NCBI GenBank assembly: GCA_028554755.1
Contig: JAPTOF010000021.1
Location: forward strand, 2,312,501 to 2,376,500
From: Cordia subcordata
Lineage: Eukaryota > Streptophyta > Magnoliopsida > Boraginales > Cordiaceae
DNA length: 64,000 nt
Reading direction: 5' to 3'
Of this stretch, positions 35,218-52,087 are shown in pieces. Each line of letters opens with the position of its first letter. The stretch's first letter is position 1. Below the pieces are notes generated by a model. That model was not told the DNA's origin and did not search any database. It worked only from the letters and a program-made list of their open reading frames with translations. The translations under genes were made by a program, and so were the position numbers.

Positions 35218-37515
35218 ATGGATCCAAGTATTCGGGGTTTTTCGGGTACCGTGGAACGAATTCAGTTGGGGAATCAGTCTGTTTCAGTTTTTCCAGATCA
35301 GGGTATCAGTAATAGACCAATATTTCAGACTATGTATTCGGATCAGGCACTAGTCAATGGACCTAGGCATCAAAATCCTTATGTAGAAAACAAATACAAT
35401 GGTGTTCAGTTTATTCAGGGTGACCCCTTATCTGGTAGTTCAATATCGACTTCTGTTCTTGGTGTGGAGGATGATCTCAACGAAGACTGTGATTTCTCAG
35501 ATGCGGTCTTGAGGTACATAAATGAGATGCTTATGCAAGAAGATATGGAGGATAAGACACACATGCTTCAAGAGTCTTTGGAGTTTCAAGCAAAAGAGAA
35601 GTCATTGTATGAGGCCCTTGGCAAGAAGTATCCACCCTCGCCAGAGCAAAGTGGAACTTATAATACGCAAAATGGTGATAGTCCAGAGGACTCCATGTTG
35701 GGAAATCGCCAGAATCCCATAATTGGCTGCAGTGATTGGAGTGATTATCTCATTAATCCCATCTGCAATTACAGTCCTGTTAACTACAATGGAAATGTTT
35801 ATCATGTCCCAGATCCTCCACCTCGTAATTCCTCCTACTCATCAGCGAGTTCATCAAAGAGTATAAATGCTGTTCCAGATGGATTCCTTGATTCTCCTGT
35901 GGGTTGTCTTCAGAAGTCTGACACATATAGTGAGAGCCAATCTATTTGGAATTTTAGGAAAGGTGTCGAAGAAGCAAGCAAGTTCCTTCCAACAGGTAAC
36001 ATTGTAAATTTGGACGTCAATGGGTTGTCACCTCAGGAAACAACAGGTAAAGCTATTGAAGTAGCAGTGAAGAAAGAGATAACAGATGAAGGAGGAGTCT
36101 TGCCAACTGGGTCAAGGGGGAGGAAGAATCCTCCTGGTGGAGACATAGAATTGGAAGAAGAGAGAAGAAGCAAGCAGGCAGCAGTTTATACCGAATCGAC
36201 TGTTCGTTCAGAGGAGTTTGATATAGTCTTGCTTCACAGCATGGGAAAAGGCGAGCAAGAACTGAAAGCTTATCGCACAAGGTTGCAAGATGCAACTAGC
36301 AAGAAGGTGCAGCAGAATGAGCCACCCAAGGGAGCTGCTGGCACAAAGGGCCGTGGTAGGAGACAAAAGGGGAAAAAAGCAGTTGTAGACTTGAGAACCC
36401 TTTTGATTAACTGTGCACAGGCTGTTGCAGCTGATGACCGTCAGAATGCAAATGAACTTCTAAAACAGATCAGGCAGCATTCTTCGCCTTTTGGTGATGG
36501 CAATCAGAGATTGGCTCATTGCCTTGCTGACGGCCTTGAGGCACGCTTGGCTGGCATAGGAAGCCAACTTTACAAGGCACTGGTTAACAAAAGAACGACT
36601 GCTGCTGATTACTTAAAAGCTTACCATTTATATCTTGCATCATGTCCATTCAGGAAGATTTCAGGTTTTGCCTCAAACAGAACAATTATAATTAAAGCAA
36701 ACAACGCAATGAGGGTCCACGTCATAGATTTCGGTATTCTCTACGGTTTCCAGTTTCCTACCTTGATTCAGCGAATCATAGAAAGAGAAGGTGGGCCTCC
36801 GAAGCTTCGGATCACAGGCATTGAATTTCCCCAACCTGGTTTCCGCCCAGCACAACGAATTGAGGAGACGGGGCACCGTTTAGCTGATTACGCTCAGACT
36901 TTCAATGTACCTTTCGAGTATAATCCAATAGCAAAAGCATGGGAAACCATCAGACTTGAGGATCTCAAAATTGACAAGGATGAATTTGTCATTGTCAACT
37001 GTTTGTACCGTTGTAATAATTTACATGATGAGACCATGGCTGTCGAAAGTTCAAGAACTACTGTTCTAAACCTGATAAGAAAGATAAATCCAGATATTTT
37101 TATCCATGGGATTGTCAATGGGGCTTACAGTGCACCATTCTTTGTCACCCGGTTTCGAGAGGCTCTGTTTCACTTCTCATCACTCTTTGATATGCTTGAA
37201 ACTAATGTACCTCGTGAGATTCCAGAGCGCATGCTGATTGAAAGAGAGATATTTGGGAGGGAAGCTATGAATGTTATAGCATGTGAGGGCTGGGAGAGAG
37301 TTGAAAGGCCAGAGACGTACAAGCAGTGGCAAGTCCGTCATCTGAGGGCTGGCTTCATTCAGATACCTTTTGAACGGGAAATCATGAAGAAGGCAACAGA
37401 AAAGGTGAGATCAGGCTACCACAAAGATTTCGTAATCGATGAAGATGGCAAGTGGTTGTTGCTGGGATGGAAAGGGCGAACTATATATGCCCTATCATGT
37501 TGGAAGCCTGTTTAA
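35218..37515 (+). CDS. SCL9: GRAS-family transcription regulator, LISCL subfamily (SCL9-like)
   Basis: This encodes a nuclear GRAS transcriptional regulator of 765 residues in one uninterrupted coding exon, as is usual for the LISCL branch (SCL9/11/14/33). LISCL members act as co-activators with DNA-binding partners such as TGA factors in stress and detoxification responses; that role is known for SCL14 and only inferred here. The N-terminal half is divergent and acidic, with the conserved blocks DFSDAVLRYINEMLMQEDM (about residue 94) and YEALGKKYPPSPEQ. A basic Gly/Lys-rich linker (GRGRRQKGKK, about 378) leads into the GRAS domain: LRTLLINCAQAVAADD (LHR1, about 391), VHVID (500-504, the VHIID motif), the PFYRE-region segment FREALFHFSSLFDML, and the C-terminal SAW block ending in WKGRTIYALSCWKP. 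The first in-frame ATG after the leader was chosen. All domain motifs are intact. The SCL9 label rests on remembered similarity and on its neighbour, the Rossmann gene. Confidence 0.93.
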   Translation: MDPSIRGFSGTVERIQLGNQSVSVFPDQGISNRPIFQTMYSDQALVNGPRHQNPYVENKYNGVQFIQGDPLSGSSISTSVLGVEDDLNEDCDFSDAVLRYINEMLMQEDMEDKTHMLQESLEFQAKEKSLYEALGKKYPPSPEQSGTYNTQNGDSPEDSMLGNRQNPIIGCSDWSDYLINPICNYSPVNYNGNVYHVPDPPPRNSSYSSASSSKSINAVPDGFLDSPVGCLQKSDTYSESQSIWNFRKGVEEASKFLPTGNIVNLDVNGLSPQETTGKAIEVAVKKEITDEGGVLPTGSRGRKNPPGGDIELEEERRSKQAAVYTESTVRSEEFDIVLLHSMGKGEQELKAYRTRLQDATSKKVQQNEPPKGAAGTKGRGRRQKGKKAVVDLRTLLINCAQAVAADDRQNANELLKQIRQHSSPFGDGNQRLAHCLADGLEARLAGIGSQLYKALVNKRTTAADYLKAYHLYLASCPFRKISGFASNRTIIIKANNAMRVHVIDFGILYGFQFPTLIQRIIEREGGPPKLRITGIEFPQPGFRPAQRIEETGHRLADYAQTFNVPFEYNPIAKAWETIRLEDLKIDKDEFVIVNCLYRCNNLHDETMAVESSRTTVLNLIRKINPDIFIHGIVNGAYSAPFFVTRFREALFHFSSLFDMLETNVPREIPERMLIEREIFGREAMNVIACEGWERVERPETYKQWQVRHLRAGFIQIPFEREIMKKATEKVRSGYHKDFVIDEDGKWLLLGWKGRTIYALSCWKPV

Positions 37516-40500
37516 GGAATGTGGAAGTCCTTGCCTTGATTGTACCAAAAACCTGACCTTGTACATAATTACAATGGAAGTTCGGTTCCAACGGTGACAT
37601 TTCTTAGATTTTACAGTGTCATCTTTCTTGTTTTTATTCTTTCACCTACTTGCTTTAATTCTTATAATGCTCATCCTGCAGGAGATTGATGGGGCTGATT
37701 CTGCTTAATAATTGCTCGCCGATGTGAATGGGAGGGCGAATCCTTCTGATTTCTTTCATACATCCTTGGTATTTCAGGAAAGAGCTTGAAAGTTCAAAAA
37801 TGATAGTCAAGTAAGATTATACTGTACGACACATTTCAAGTGATGATCAGATCTAACATCATTCCGGCAAAAATCCTTGGGGAGTTTGCTGAAGTTTTGT
37901 GCAGAACACACAATTCATATACCACTCATATAGACACGCAGTTTAATTTCTTAATGGGGGCATATTACTCTCTGCTTTATACTTCAGTAGAGATATTTTG
38001 ATGTTAGACTTTAAGAGATTTGTTCCTAGATCTTTAACTTCTAGTGAGTTGCAAGCCGGAATTCTACCACTTGCTGTAGCTGCCGCCGGCCTTCCAGCAC
38101 CGACCGTTGTGTATTGAGTTTAGCAGAAGTTTCAAGAGATAAATTCAAGTGATTTTATATTCGAAATTAACATGGTTAATTGTTTCTTGTTCTTTGCTGA
38201 ATCTATACAGTTGATGAATATGCTCTTTCATCTCCAGTAATGTGTGCTTTGCCATTCTTGACCCAGATAATGAATGGGTGCTTTGCAATTTAACGGAGCT
38301 AAACAAATAGGTCTTTTGCCAGAGAGGCATATTCAAAGCTGATCTGATTCTGAAATGCTAGCATCTGACTAAGTTGGTGCCTTCTCTAGCTTCTTCTGCA
38401 GCTTGTTACAGCAAGCATGAGGGTACACTTAAAGTGAGCAAAAGAGGTTTTGAGGGCTCTCAAACAAACATGATTATTTCTAGCCTACAACAGTGTGGAG
38501 ACGTACAATAAAAAAACATTAGTTCGTGAATCAGAAATCTCGAGTTAGTTGACTGTATTGGGACATATATTAAGACATTATTGCATGACCAATCATAGGA
38601 CATGTATTAGGACATATTATTGCATGACCAATCTATACCTATATATATACTAACGGCAAAGAGATGATAGCATATATTAGCACATCGGTATTGAGAATGC
38701 ATAATAACTTGATACGTCAACTTTTTGGATAGTTGATTTGGTTGGGCCATTTCAACACATAATGTAGAATATGGGTTTGTAGTATTATACAAATGAATTA
38801 GATGCTTTTATATTATATTATTCTTGGAATATGAACAGAAAATATTAAAATCTATGTTTGTAGACTTTTTGGACTTGTGTGTAGTGCAAACAACATTGCT
38901 AATTTTGTAATATTGGAGCGCGTCCAACATGATTAAAAGTTCTTTGTCAAAAAAAAAATATTGATGGATGATTTGTGGAGCAAAAGAGGAAAAGATTTTG
39001 CGGCTCACTTCATGTTCCCTCATTATGATCTGAAAGCAAATTTGAGGAAGCTCATTGGCTGATTTCCGACCACCATGATCACCAAGAATACAGGCAACCA
39101 AGATTGAGACGGACACTCAAAAAGCATCAAAAGAAGCTGAATATGAACCCAAAAAAAAAAAAAAAGTAAAGAAATAAAATATCATAAAATTACATTTTAA
39201 AGTATAGGAAAAACCAAATTAGGTGGGTCCTTTTTCTTTTAAAAAAACTTTTTTTGCTTAATTTGAAAAGATCCTAACTCTGATATATCATTGTATTCTA
39301 ACAGTAATTCTTGATGTGACATATCTTTAAAGGACGACAAATCAATAACACAAATAACCTAATGTAATGATACACTTTGCCACATAGAATAGCATGTTTG
39401 ACAAAGAAATGCAACATGTTGTGATTGAAACGAAGGTGAACCACTTGCATCTTCAAAAACCTTTTGGCTAGAGGGTATAACAAAGTATTTTACATTATTT
39501 ATGTAATTATAAGGTTTCACGTGTTACTTTAACATAATGTGAAAGCTTTTACACCTTTTCAAGATTTTTTATTATACTATTTTGTGTTTTCTTTTGTCGT
39601 CCCAAAATAGTTAGAGTACACCATCACTTGCCTAAAGTGAATTTGTATATTTACTATTGGAGAGTTAGACTTTGCATTTACACCATTGATTATCCAACAC
39701 CACCATTTGAGGCTTTGATATTGCCAAGTTGAGGTAAAGACGACCCCTCTCCACTTACCTGAAAAAGGAGTCAAAAAGTAAAGAACATTAGTTAAGTGGC
39801 AGTTGACACAACAGTATTAAACGCAAATATGAGCTATTGGTATTCCACTACTACCATGGTAAGGTGGAAGAAAAGATCATATTGGCTTTTCTTATCAAAC
39901 AGGGAAACAACCATCATATTGCACCTTAATTTTCAATTTGGATCTCTTCATAATGTCATATAAGAGAGAGATCAATAATGGTAAAATAATGATGCAGTTA
40001 TTTAATCTCCGCAAATAATGGTGTAGAACATAATGAGGAAGAGAAATAGACCAGTGACTTTCCGCTTTAACTTATAATCCAAGATATACTCGATGTGGAA
40101 AAATATGTAACGATCAGTGGCGAGCCAGAGCTCAACATCGAGTAATCGTATGGCCTTCAACAGAAATACACATACATATCTTAAACCTCTGCCACTGATG
40201 GAATGACTACTTTAATATGGCTCCGGGTTGTAAACGAGTATCTCCGATATTTCATCCTCGATGATTTAAGCTTTGACAAATTCTATATCCTTCCTGTAAA
40301 GTGTAATTGACCTAAAACTAGCCTCAAGTCTTGAAATGAAATCCTTGACATTTCATACAAAGGTTATTGATTCTCTTATTCTTTAGTTTTTCTTTCTACA
40401 AGGGGAGGGGGAAGCAAGTTCTCAGGTCGTCTAAGCAGGGCACTAGTCACTAGATGTGAGATCCCCACTGCAGTGGTGGAGATTTAGCAACTAGTCACTG

Positions 40501-42412
40501 GAAGTCGAGGAAAGATCTGCCAGATTCAGTAGCAAGCACGTATCGAAGAACAATAAAGGATGAATGATAACTTTGAGTTCAAAGGATAAATGTTGCAATC
40601 GGCAGGCATTGTAGTCTAGTTTCTTTAATCTCCTGCACTGTCACCCCAACTTAAAAGTATTCAGTCTACAGGGATGGCATATCCTCTGACTGCAAGTCTG
40701 ATTTGAATTTATGATAGTTGAAAGCATTACTTCTACACTTTCCAGATATTTGTTTGGTAGTAGCTTATCTTTTATCAAGAGCACAATTAACCGTCTCCGC
40801 CGTAATTGTTTTCTCCACGAGTAAAGCAAAGTCATCTCTTCAAGAAGCTGGTTTACCCATGATGAGGAGGCCAGAATATGTTAGTAAAAGCTGTATATGC
40901 TTATTGTAAATTGAAGATACTAACAAGTGTAGTTGATTGTTCAGTATGATCTTTACCCCCCGAGCCATGATTGATGTCGTAACCTCTTAGAGGATGTTTG
41001 AAAGTGCTGGTTAGGTGGTCAAAAGCGGATTGCTTATAAGCAGTTAGAAAGAAAGTAGGGAAAGATACTTGTGTGGCAAGTAACAGTGGCCTATAAGCAA
41101 ATAAAGAAAATAAAGCACGCCTTGCTGTAATTTTTCTTTTTTAGCTGCCTATAAACAATCCTCTCTGACAAACTTAAACATAGCCCTGGACATTAAACAC
41201 CCCCTTAGTCAAAAGATTAAAGTAAGACAAAACGGTTAGGAGCACAAATTTCTAAACAAACTTTCACAAGACCTAAGGTGCTAGCATGATCCCGTGAATT
41301 CATAAGAAAGCTGCATATGCTGGATCATCTCCAGGAGCCATGGCAGTAATGACCCCTTCCCCTAGACAATTTCTTTTCTTAAATAACTACTGCATGCTGT
41401 CAACTATGCTTTGAGGAGGTTTAATTCGCTACTGTGTTATATTCTCATAAGCAACACTAGAATGCCTTTCAAACAGTACAGGACACTACTTGTCCCAGTT
41501 TATCTATATGCAGTTCCAACATAGTGCTTCCATCGTAAAATCTATACGGGCCAAGAAACATTATAACAATGGCTCAACTAAAAGTTTCACCCCAGATAAC
41601 TTTCTTAGATATCCACTTGATTTGGGTCCCAAGGACACATACCTCACCAAAGTTGCTCCAAGTCTACCGACATGCTTTGGATGTAATGCATCAAGAAACC
41701 CTAAGGCAAAGGTTTTAAACAATTCTTAATTCTAATTTAGTTGCAGAACATAGTAGAAAACTTAAATGTTCTCATCCACAAATTCGCCAGCTTAATTTAG
41801 TGACTATCAGCTTCATAGCTCCTTGTGGCAAATGAAGTTCATTGGTCACAGACAGAAATCACAAGCATGAGTTTAGGGTAAAGAAAGCAGAATACCAAAA
41901 ATCAAATGTACTGGGTACCATCAAACTGATTTCAGCTTACATACCCATTTCACTTACAAGCTTTGCTGTTTAACCAATTTAACCACATTCTTTTTTCTAA
42001 ACAGAAAACTATTATACCTTGAGGTGTGCATCTGGTTATAATGCAACATAAAGTTTTCAGTGGAGATCTATAACAGGTGAGAGGCACTAGAATAACTGTT
42101 ACAGCATTGAACCCCATTCGGCATATGTCTGCAGGATATGGTGATTTGGAAACTATTTCAGATTTTAGGATTCCCATTTTCCTCAGATAGGCAGAGATAC
42201 ATGTCTTTAGTAAAATGATGATAGAATTACATTACCAACCAAAGTAAAGTAAAACAAATTCAATGTCTAAACCTTTGGTCTCTGCACAACTCTGAAATTT
42301 CAAACAAAGAAGACGGAAACATAAAATTTATTTACTTGAATGATGAAGCAAAGATCTCTAATAATCAAAAAGGCTACTAGAAATGTACCTTTATTCTGCA
42401 TTAATGAATGTG
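37516..42412. other. 3' UTR of GRAS gene, then intergenic without a supported gene
   Basis: The first 500 or so bases are probably GRAS 3' UTR. Beyond that, no gene could be assembled on either strand; open frames (for example 38808-39116 minus, 41490-41729 plus, 41950-42177 minus) show no known domain. It holds a tandem duplication at about 38558-38638. A tiny 86-bp unit at 40113-40198 has CAGTGGC / GCCACTG ends and resembles a hAT remnant. Confidence 0.4.
38558..38638. repeat. Two tandem copies of a 40-bp unit
   Basis: The unit contains GGACATATATTAAGACATTA and ATTGCATGACCAATC. The second copy differs at a few positions. Confidence 0.75.
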
Positions 42413-44081
42413 TTATTGCTCTGGAGGACTTGGCTCATCAAACCATCTTGGTGGATCAAAGCCAGACCCTCCTACCAAGTTATAAACAGTAAGAACACGA
42501 GGCAGAGAAGTCACAAGGACTAAACTTTTGCATAAGAATATCTTTGTTGTGATATTTATCCCATTAATTAGATTTTCTTAAAGGCTGTCAAAATAATAAC
42601 ATAAGAAGAAAAAAAGTTTCCCAAAATAGCCGAGGGTTAAAAGTTACCTAGCGGATGACAGCGACACAGGCGCCAAGTGGTCAAGATAGTCCCTTTCACA
42701 ACTCCATATTTCTTGTAAGCAATCATGGAGTACTCACTGCACGTGGGAACAAAACGACAACTTTTTGGCAATATTGGCGAGATTTCCCCTGTCAATTAGT
42801 CCTCCTATAAGTAAACACCCAAAAGAATACTACCGGTATTCCCATCAACTAAACAAGAAAGACATGATATGACTGTAGTTTCTATAAGCTCCTGTAATGG
42901 TCAAGTGATGAGAGAAAATTATTTTGGGCCTACAGATACTTGGCTCAAGACTATTGTTCTTAAGCATATGATTGAAACTAGGGCGTGATACTTACAAGAA
43001 TATTTAAATACGGAGCTATCCCTCAACCCCAGTACACAAGTTAAAGGGCAAAGGAAGAAGAACTCACTTTTGTAGAAATTGAGCATAGACAATGCAGCTG
43101 TGACGCCTAAACTATTCACTTCGTCATCTGAATCAAATAGAACATCCAACCGTTATCTATGAGCTTCAGAATAAATCTATAAGTAACATAAACTATTATA
43201 GCATAATGCACCCTTAAGATATAACAGGACAAAGTAGAAAACTTCAGCATTTCTATCAAAGTTATTTGTTAGACAGTGTGGTATTATGATAATCCAATAG
43301 CCAATATGGTTAATCTATAAGTGACTCACTACCCCGGTAATGGCACGACATCTGTTGAAGTCATTATTCGACTCAAAACCACAATTCATATGTCTTGTTA
43401 CTAAGTTATGAGATTTATAAATAGGCTCTCCTGTTCCATTCCCCATATACCAAGAATTTACAATATATTCATTATTAATCTCTCTCTTTTCTAGAGCCAC
43501 CGTTCAATTCTCTTCAATATTCATATATCTTTGGTCACAAGCTTATAAAGGGTCACATCAAGGCAAGATTTAACGTACAACTTTTACAAAACACACAACC
43601 TTTTTCCTTATATACCCGGTATAATATGTAATTTATAAAGGCTGACCTTGATGGCTGTCCTTTCCTGAGTCTTCTTGCAATCCATTGACAACCTGGAGAT
43701 AATGCAGCCGTGGTTGCCATTTCTGAAAAATAACAATAAAAAAAAAACTTTGCAAAAATCCAAATAGAGGAAAAAAGAAATAATTATCTCGAGCTATTAT
43801 TTAAACCCACGATACGAAATTACTAACAATACTTCATTTCATGTCTCCCACCAAGTTAAAAAGAATTAGTAATACAAGTATGCAATCACAGAGATGAGTA
43901 TAAAATATTAAGAAATTGAACAGTTTGTGAAGAAAGAAAATACCCTATTGGATGAAGAGAAGTGATTGGGATGATGCTTTTTGTTGAGTGAGAATTTCTT
44001 CGAGTTGTTTAAGGTGGTGTTTTTTAGAGAGAGTGGTTGTTGAAGATGGTTGAAATTACAGTTGAAGAGAACTAGCGCCAT
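42413..44081 (-). CDS. YidD-family (UPF0161) protein, probably plastid-targeted
   Basis: This is a member of the YidD family (formerly the haemolytic domain or UPF0161). In bacteria YidD assists membrane protein insertion beside YidC; the plant homologue is nuclear-encoded and its role is not established. Five exons join in frame to 157 residues: 44081-43944, 43722-43647, 43127-43068, 42788-42648, 42471-42413. Residues 1-46 are rich in Asn, Lys, Ser and His without acidic residues, which suits a chloroplast transit peptide. The YidD core lies in exons 3-5: LNFYKREISPILPKSCRF, PTCSEYSMIAYKKYG, TTWRLCRCHP, GGSGFDPPRW. The conserved Cys residues (102, 108 and the C-x-C before HP) are all present. 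The C-terminal tail after FDPPRW is short. The start ATG has a strong context (AAAATGG); a weak ATG 7 bases upstream is out of frame. The family call is firm. Confidence 0.9.
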
Positions 44082-44088
44082 TTTTCAT
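44056..44088 (-). promoter_or_regulatory. Short overlapping upstream ORF of the YidD-like gene
   Basis: An ATG at 44088 in a weak context (T at -3) opens a 10-codon frame. It runs over the main start at 44081 in another frame and stops at 44056. If it is in the mRNA, it could lower translation of the main frame by diverting scanning ribosomes. The transcription start is unknown. Confidence 0.4.
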
Positions 44089-44099
44089 CCAAGATAGAC

Positions 44100-45129
44100 C
44101 ATGACGGTTTGTTATTATTAGTAGGTGCCCTTGGTGGCTGTTGGGCTTCTTTCTTAGGAAAACTCTCGAAAATTTGGACACGTAGGGTCCACTCTCCACA
44201 CTCGAACTATCGAAAATTAATTGGAATTCCGTACTAAATGTAATTCTTAGATCAAAGTATTTTTATAATCTTGAAAAATGAAATTTTGATTTATCCAAAC
44301 AACTCGGTCAAAAGATTTTGATAATTGAATTGAAATTCTTTTCCCCTCTCGATTCTCATAGCAATAAGATTGGGCCTAAAAATGAATTTTGGAAAAAAAA
44401 TAAATTTTTAGCCTAAACTTTGTGTATGTTTATGAAAAAGTAAATTTTTAAATGTTGACAAGTTGTTGGTTGAGGGAGTAATAACCTCATTCCATTAAAA
44501 AGGATAACATAAGTTTGAATTTTGAGAAGTGTACTTATCAAAAGGATTTCACTGCTCCCAACTGATTACTCTTAGGGCTAATGTGACTTTATAATAACCT
44601 AACTCAATAGAGCAATTTGTAATTCAACTTTCATGTTGTACACGGCAAAGCATTTGATCTTAAATAAATATCTTTCCTTTTTCTTTTCCTTTTTCTATTA
44701 GTATAAGGTAAGCTTTCTTTAAACCGCTTAAATTCAATCACAAAAGAAGGAAAAAAAAGAAAGAAAAAGAAAGAAACAACTTATACTTCACTTTTCTCTT
44801 GAATCATGCCAGGCTTCACTTTCTTTGTACATCATGTTAGAAAAGTAACAGATTTGTCATCAATAGAAGATATTACACAATATTTTACCCGTTTAGATAA
44901 AAATGGATCGAGTTAATCAGTTCGAAAAATTTTCCTAAAATCTCTCTAGACAGCGAAAGGAAACAGTAAGCAGATCAACATTGTGACTCCTAGAAACAAA
45001 GTACAAAATATTGAATAACAAGCTATAGAGTTGGCCTTCTCGTTCTACACTTTCTAGCTCCAAAAATGCAATGTCATAGTGGAGATAAAGGACACAGTTG
45101 CTAAAAAGTATAGCTCATGGAGCGGCCAT
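44100..45129. other. Intergenic between YidD-like and Rossmann genes
   Basis: This is the probable promoter region of the YidD-like gene (minus strand), then the 3' flank of the Rossmann gene. It is AT-rich and no gene or clear repeat was seen. Confidence 0.4.
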
Positions 45130-49361
<4,232 letters not shown>

Positions 49362-49760
49362 TGAAATCTAGCCCCCCAAGCTACTAGAGAACCTTGGGCA
49401 ATTATTTATTTATTTATTTTTGAGAAGAAACAAATAATTTTGGGGAAGTTGATGGTCGTTATCGATGTTGGTATATTACAAACGTTGTTGAGAATTTTTT
49501 CTTATCCATTTTTTTTGTCTGAGCCAATCACCTTATCTTTCTTTCTTTTTTTTTTTTTTTTTGGGAATTAGATTTTGGGCTGGTGAAGGTTCAATTATTT
49601 GGGTTGGGTAATGGGTATGGGTTATTTGGGCTTTTAGAGCCCACGGAGTAATGAATGGACGAAGAATCACACTTTGGTTGATCTATCATTTTTCATAAGA
49701 GTGGTAACGCTGCAATCAGTTCATAAATTGTTGAAGCTTCCATAAATGTTATAGACTAAG

Positions 49761-49991
49761 GGCCTGTTTGGATTGATTTTTTTTTTTCAGAAAAAATTAC
49801 TTTTTTTTCCTAAAAAAATTACATTAAATTTGCAATAACCATTTGATTTGTCTTCCAAAAAAAGTGAAACTCTAAAAAAAGTTCAAATACAACTTTTTTT
49901 AAAAGTTAGAATTTTTAGCTTCTAAAACAAATTGTTTTTCAAAAACTGTTAAAAAAATATTTTTCAAAAAGACTAATCCAAACGGGCCCTA
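49761..49991. mobile_element. hAT-like MITE
   Basis: It begins AAGGGCCTGTTTGGATTGAT and ends GACTAATCCAAACGGGCCCT, the clearest inverted-repeat pair of this family in the window. The interior is poly-T/poly-A-rich. Confidence 0.8.
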
Positions 49992-50687
49992 AGCAATAGC
50001 GTACCTCATCTTTCCCTCAGGCTAAGAGATATTCACTGGACCAAAAGCACCCTCTCAAGTTTAAGCTTCCATAAGTCAGTTGACCGAAATAAGGATCCCA
50101 TATTGCATAAGCAATAGATCTTACCTTTAAAGGGTCCTATATCCATGACTCAAAATTTCCGAACCTGGTTGGTTGGTTATTTGGATTTGGATTCTGTGGT
50201 TGAAAACTCGTTGCGTTGTTTAACTATAATCGTATCAAAAGCTCCTTATTATTAAAAAAGCACTTTTTTCTTTGCAAAAAAATTTTCTTTTAACATTAAA
50301 TATTTAGAATAATTGAAGAAAAAGCTAAAAGTTTGAAAAAGCTTTTCTTCATAAGTCAAAAGTTTAACTTTTTAAAAAAGTAAATTTTTTTTATTTTCTT
50401 TTGAATTCATCATCATTGTTTTTCACAAGTTTTCATTTTTTGGAGGGTTTGGATCTTAATTGTGGATCTTGAAGTCTATAGAAAGTCTAAAGTTTTTTGG
50501 ATTATGAAAAAGGGGGAAAAAAAAAAGAGAAAAGGAATACAATATTTAGGCCTTGTTAGAACATTGTTGCTCGTGTCTTTTCATTGAGTTTTAGGAATCA
50601 AAAAGATAAATTAATTCATGGTGTCTATGAATTTGATGGTACGGATTTCAAAGTTGATTAATCCAAAGTGTACATCAATTTTATACA

Positions 50688-50757
50688 GGTTTAGGAAGTA
50701 AATTGATTAATTATGTAACATCCGGTTTAGGAAGTAAATTGATTAATTATGTAACAT
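50688..50757. repeat. 36-bp unit in tandem, two nearly perfect copies
   Basis: GGTTTAGGAAGTAAATTGAT followed by TAATTATGTAACATCC occurs at 50688-50723. The second copy starts at 50724 and is almost identical, so the duplication is probably recent. Confidence 0.9.
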
Positions 50758-52087
50758 ACCAAATCTTAATTAATCAATGCGACACAATCATATAGCTATT
50801 TGTTTATATATATTTCTCTTATTATGGGGTGAGTGATGACAATGCCCGACAACTCCGGTCGGCGAAGATAAGCAAAAGAACCATTCCAAGTCAAAAGGAC
50901 ACCATGAAAAATGGTATAAATAAAGGGACAAGAAAAAACAAATTGAAACAGAAGAGCTTACTGAATTCTAGCTCAAATTTATAGATCTTATGTTGTAATG
51001 GCATGTTCTGATGAATATTTTAAATCTGTCAAGAGTCACTCGAAGATATTTTCCAATTCATCAAGAGCACATTTTAAATTCGGAAAGCGTGTTAATAAGG
51101 TTACAGATTAGTTGGCTAAAAATGTTAAACATAATTCTCTCTCCCATGATTAGGTATCTGTCACTAAGCTGTGTATTTGTAAGGACTGGTGTTACCTAGA
51201 CTCTTTTATTCCTCTTTTTATAAAATATCACTCCGTGATGTGGATCTTGAATAGCCAAATGCCAAATGATAAGTGCCACCTTGGGAGTGCAATAAGTTAA
51301 TGTCACCAAGACAGGTACACTTCAGATTAAAATCATTTTCATACTTTTTACTTAATTCATTTCCACAATTATTGCAAAATTATGAGATTCAAGTAGATGT
51401 GATAGGCACACCTCTGATGTGATAGGGTATATATACTGAGATCATAAAATAATTTCCCTGCAATTGATACACCAATTAAAATAATTCCCACTCCAATTGA
51501 TAGACTAATCGTGTCAATCATTTGAGCAGTAATAGGATTCATCCAGATTAGCTCTTTTTCAAAGTATATTAATATCTTTTATTTTTAGAAAAAGTTGAAT
51601 GTAAGTTGTTAGGTCTATAATCATTTAATTTTGATATTGAGGAAAGAATGCACCCCACTGATGATGTATCAATTATATTCTCAGTTGCCCACGTTTAAAT
51701 GCAGTGTGCGCGTCGCCATCACATTGTCAATCAAGAGCTAAATTCTCTTGGCTAACTCTACCTAAAAAAGGGGGCACTCATTGCACATTTGTTGATAGAA
51801 AATTTCTATTACTTCATAGTAGCAAACAAACTATCTACATCACTTGGTTATTGATAGGACAGGAAACCATAGCTTCGTTTCTCGATTTGGATCCCCTCAT
51901 ATCTCTTTCATAGTGTTTTTAACGTAGTGAGTTTGTGGATCCGATTTCATGTAACATCCCATATAGCTTCCTTTTTGGATTTGGACCTTCCCTCATATTT
52001 ATCTCTCGCGTAACATTTTTAAACGTAATGAGCTGGATCCAAGTTCTTTCGTTTCTCCCTAACTTCAAATTTTACATTAGATAGATC

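Larger units (their letters stand above)
49362..52087. other. Intergenic between Rossmann and HAD genes
   Basis: The lower end should hold the Rossmann gene's promoter and the upper end the 3' flank of the HAD gene. It contains a MITE (49761-49991) and a 36-bp tandem duplication (50688-50757). About 50,830-51,240 has a GGTATAAATAAAGGGACA TATA-like sequence that could belong to a decayed LTR; no coding sequence was recognised. Confidence 0.4.

Noticed and set aside
35147..35353. 68-codon frame overlapping the GRAS start
   Set aside because: It begins with a non-ATG codon and lies in another frame over the conserved GRAS N-terminus; it is a shadow.
40113..40198. 86-bp unit with CAGTGGC / GCCACTG ends
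   Set aside because: The inverted repeat is convincing only over about 10 bases and there is no target duplication, so it is mentioned only within the intergenic entry.
43270..43510. LTR-like stretch in intron 2 of the YidD gene (TTATAAATAGG then CT-rich)
   Set aside because: No TG...CA ends or duplication could be fixed.
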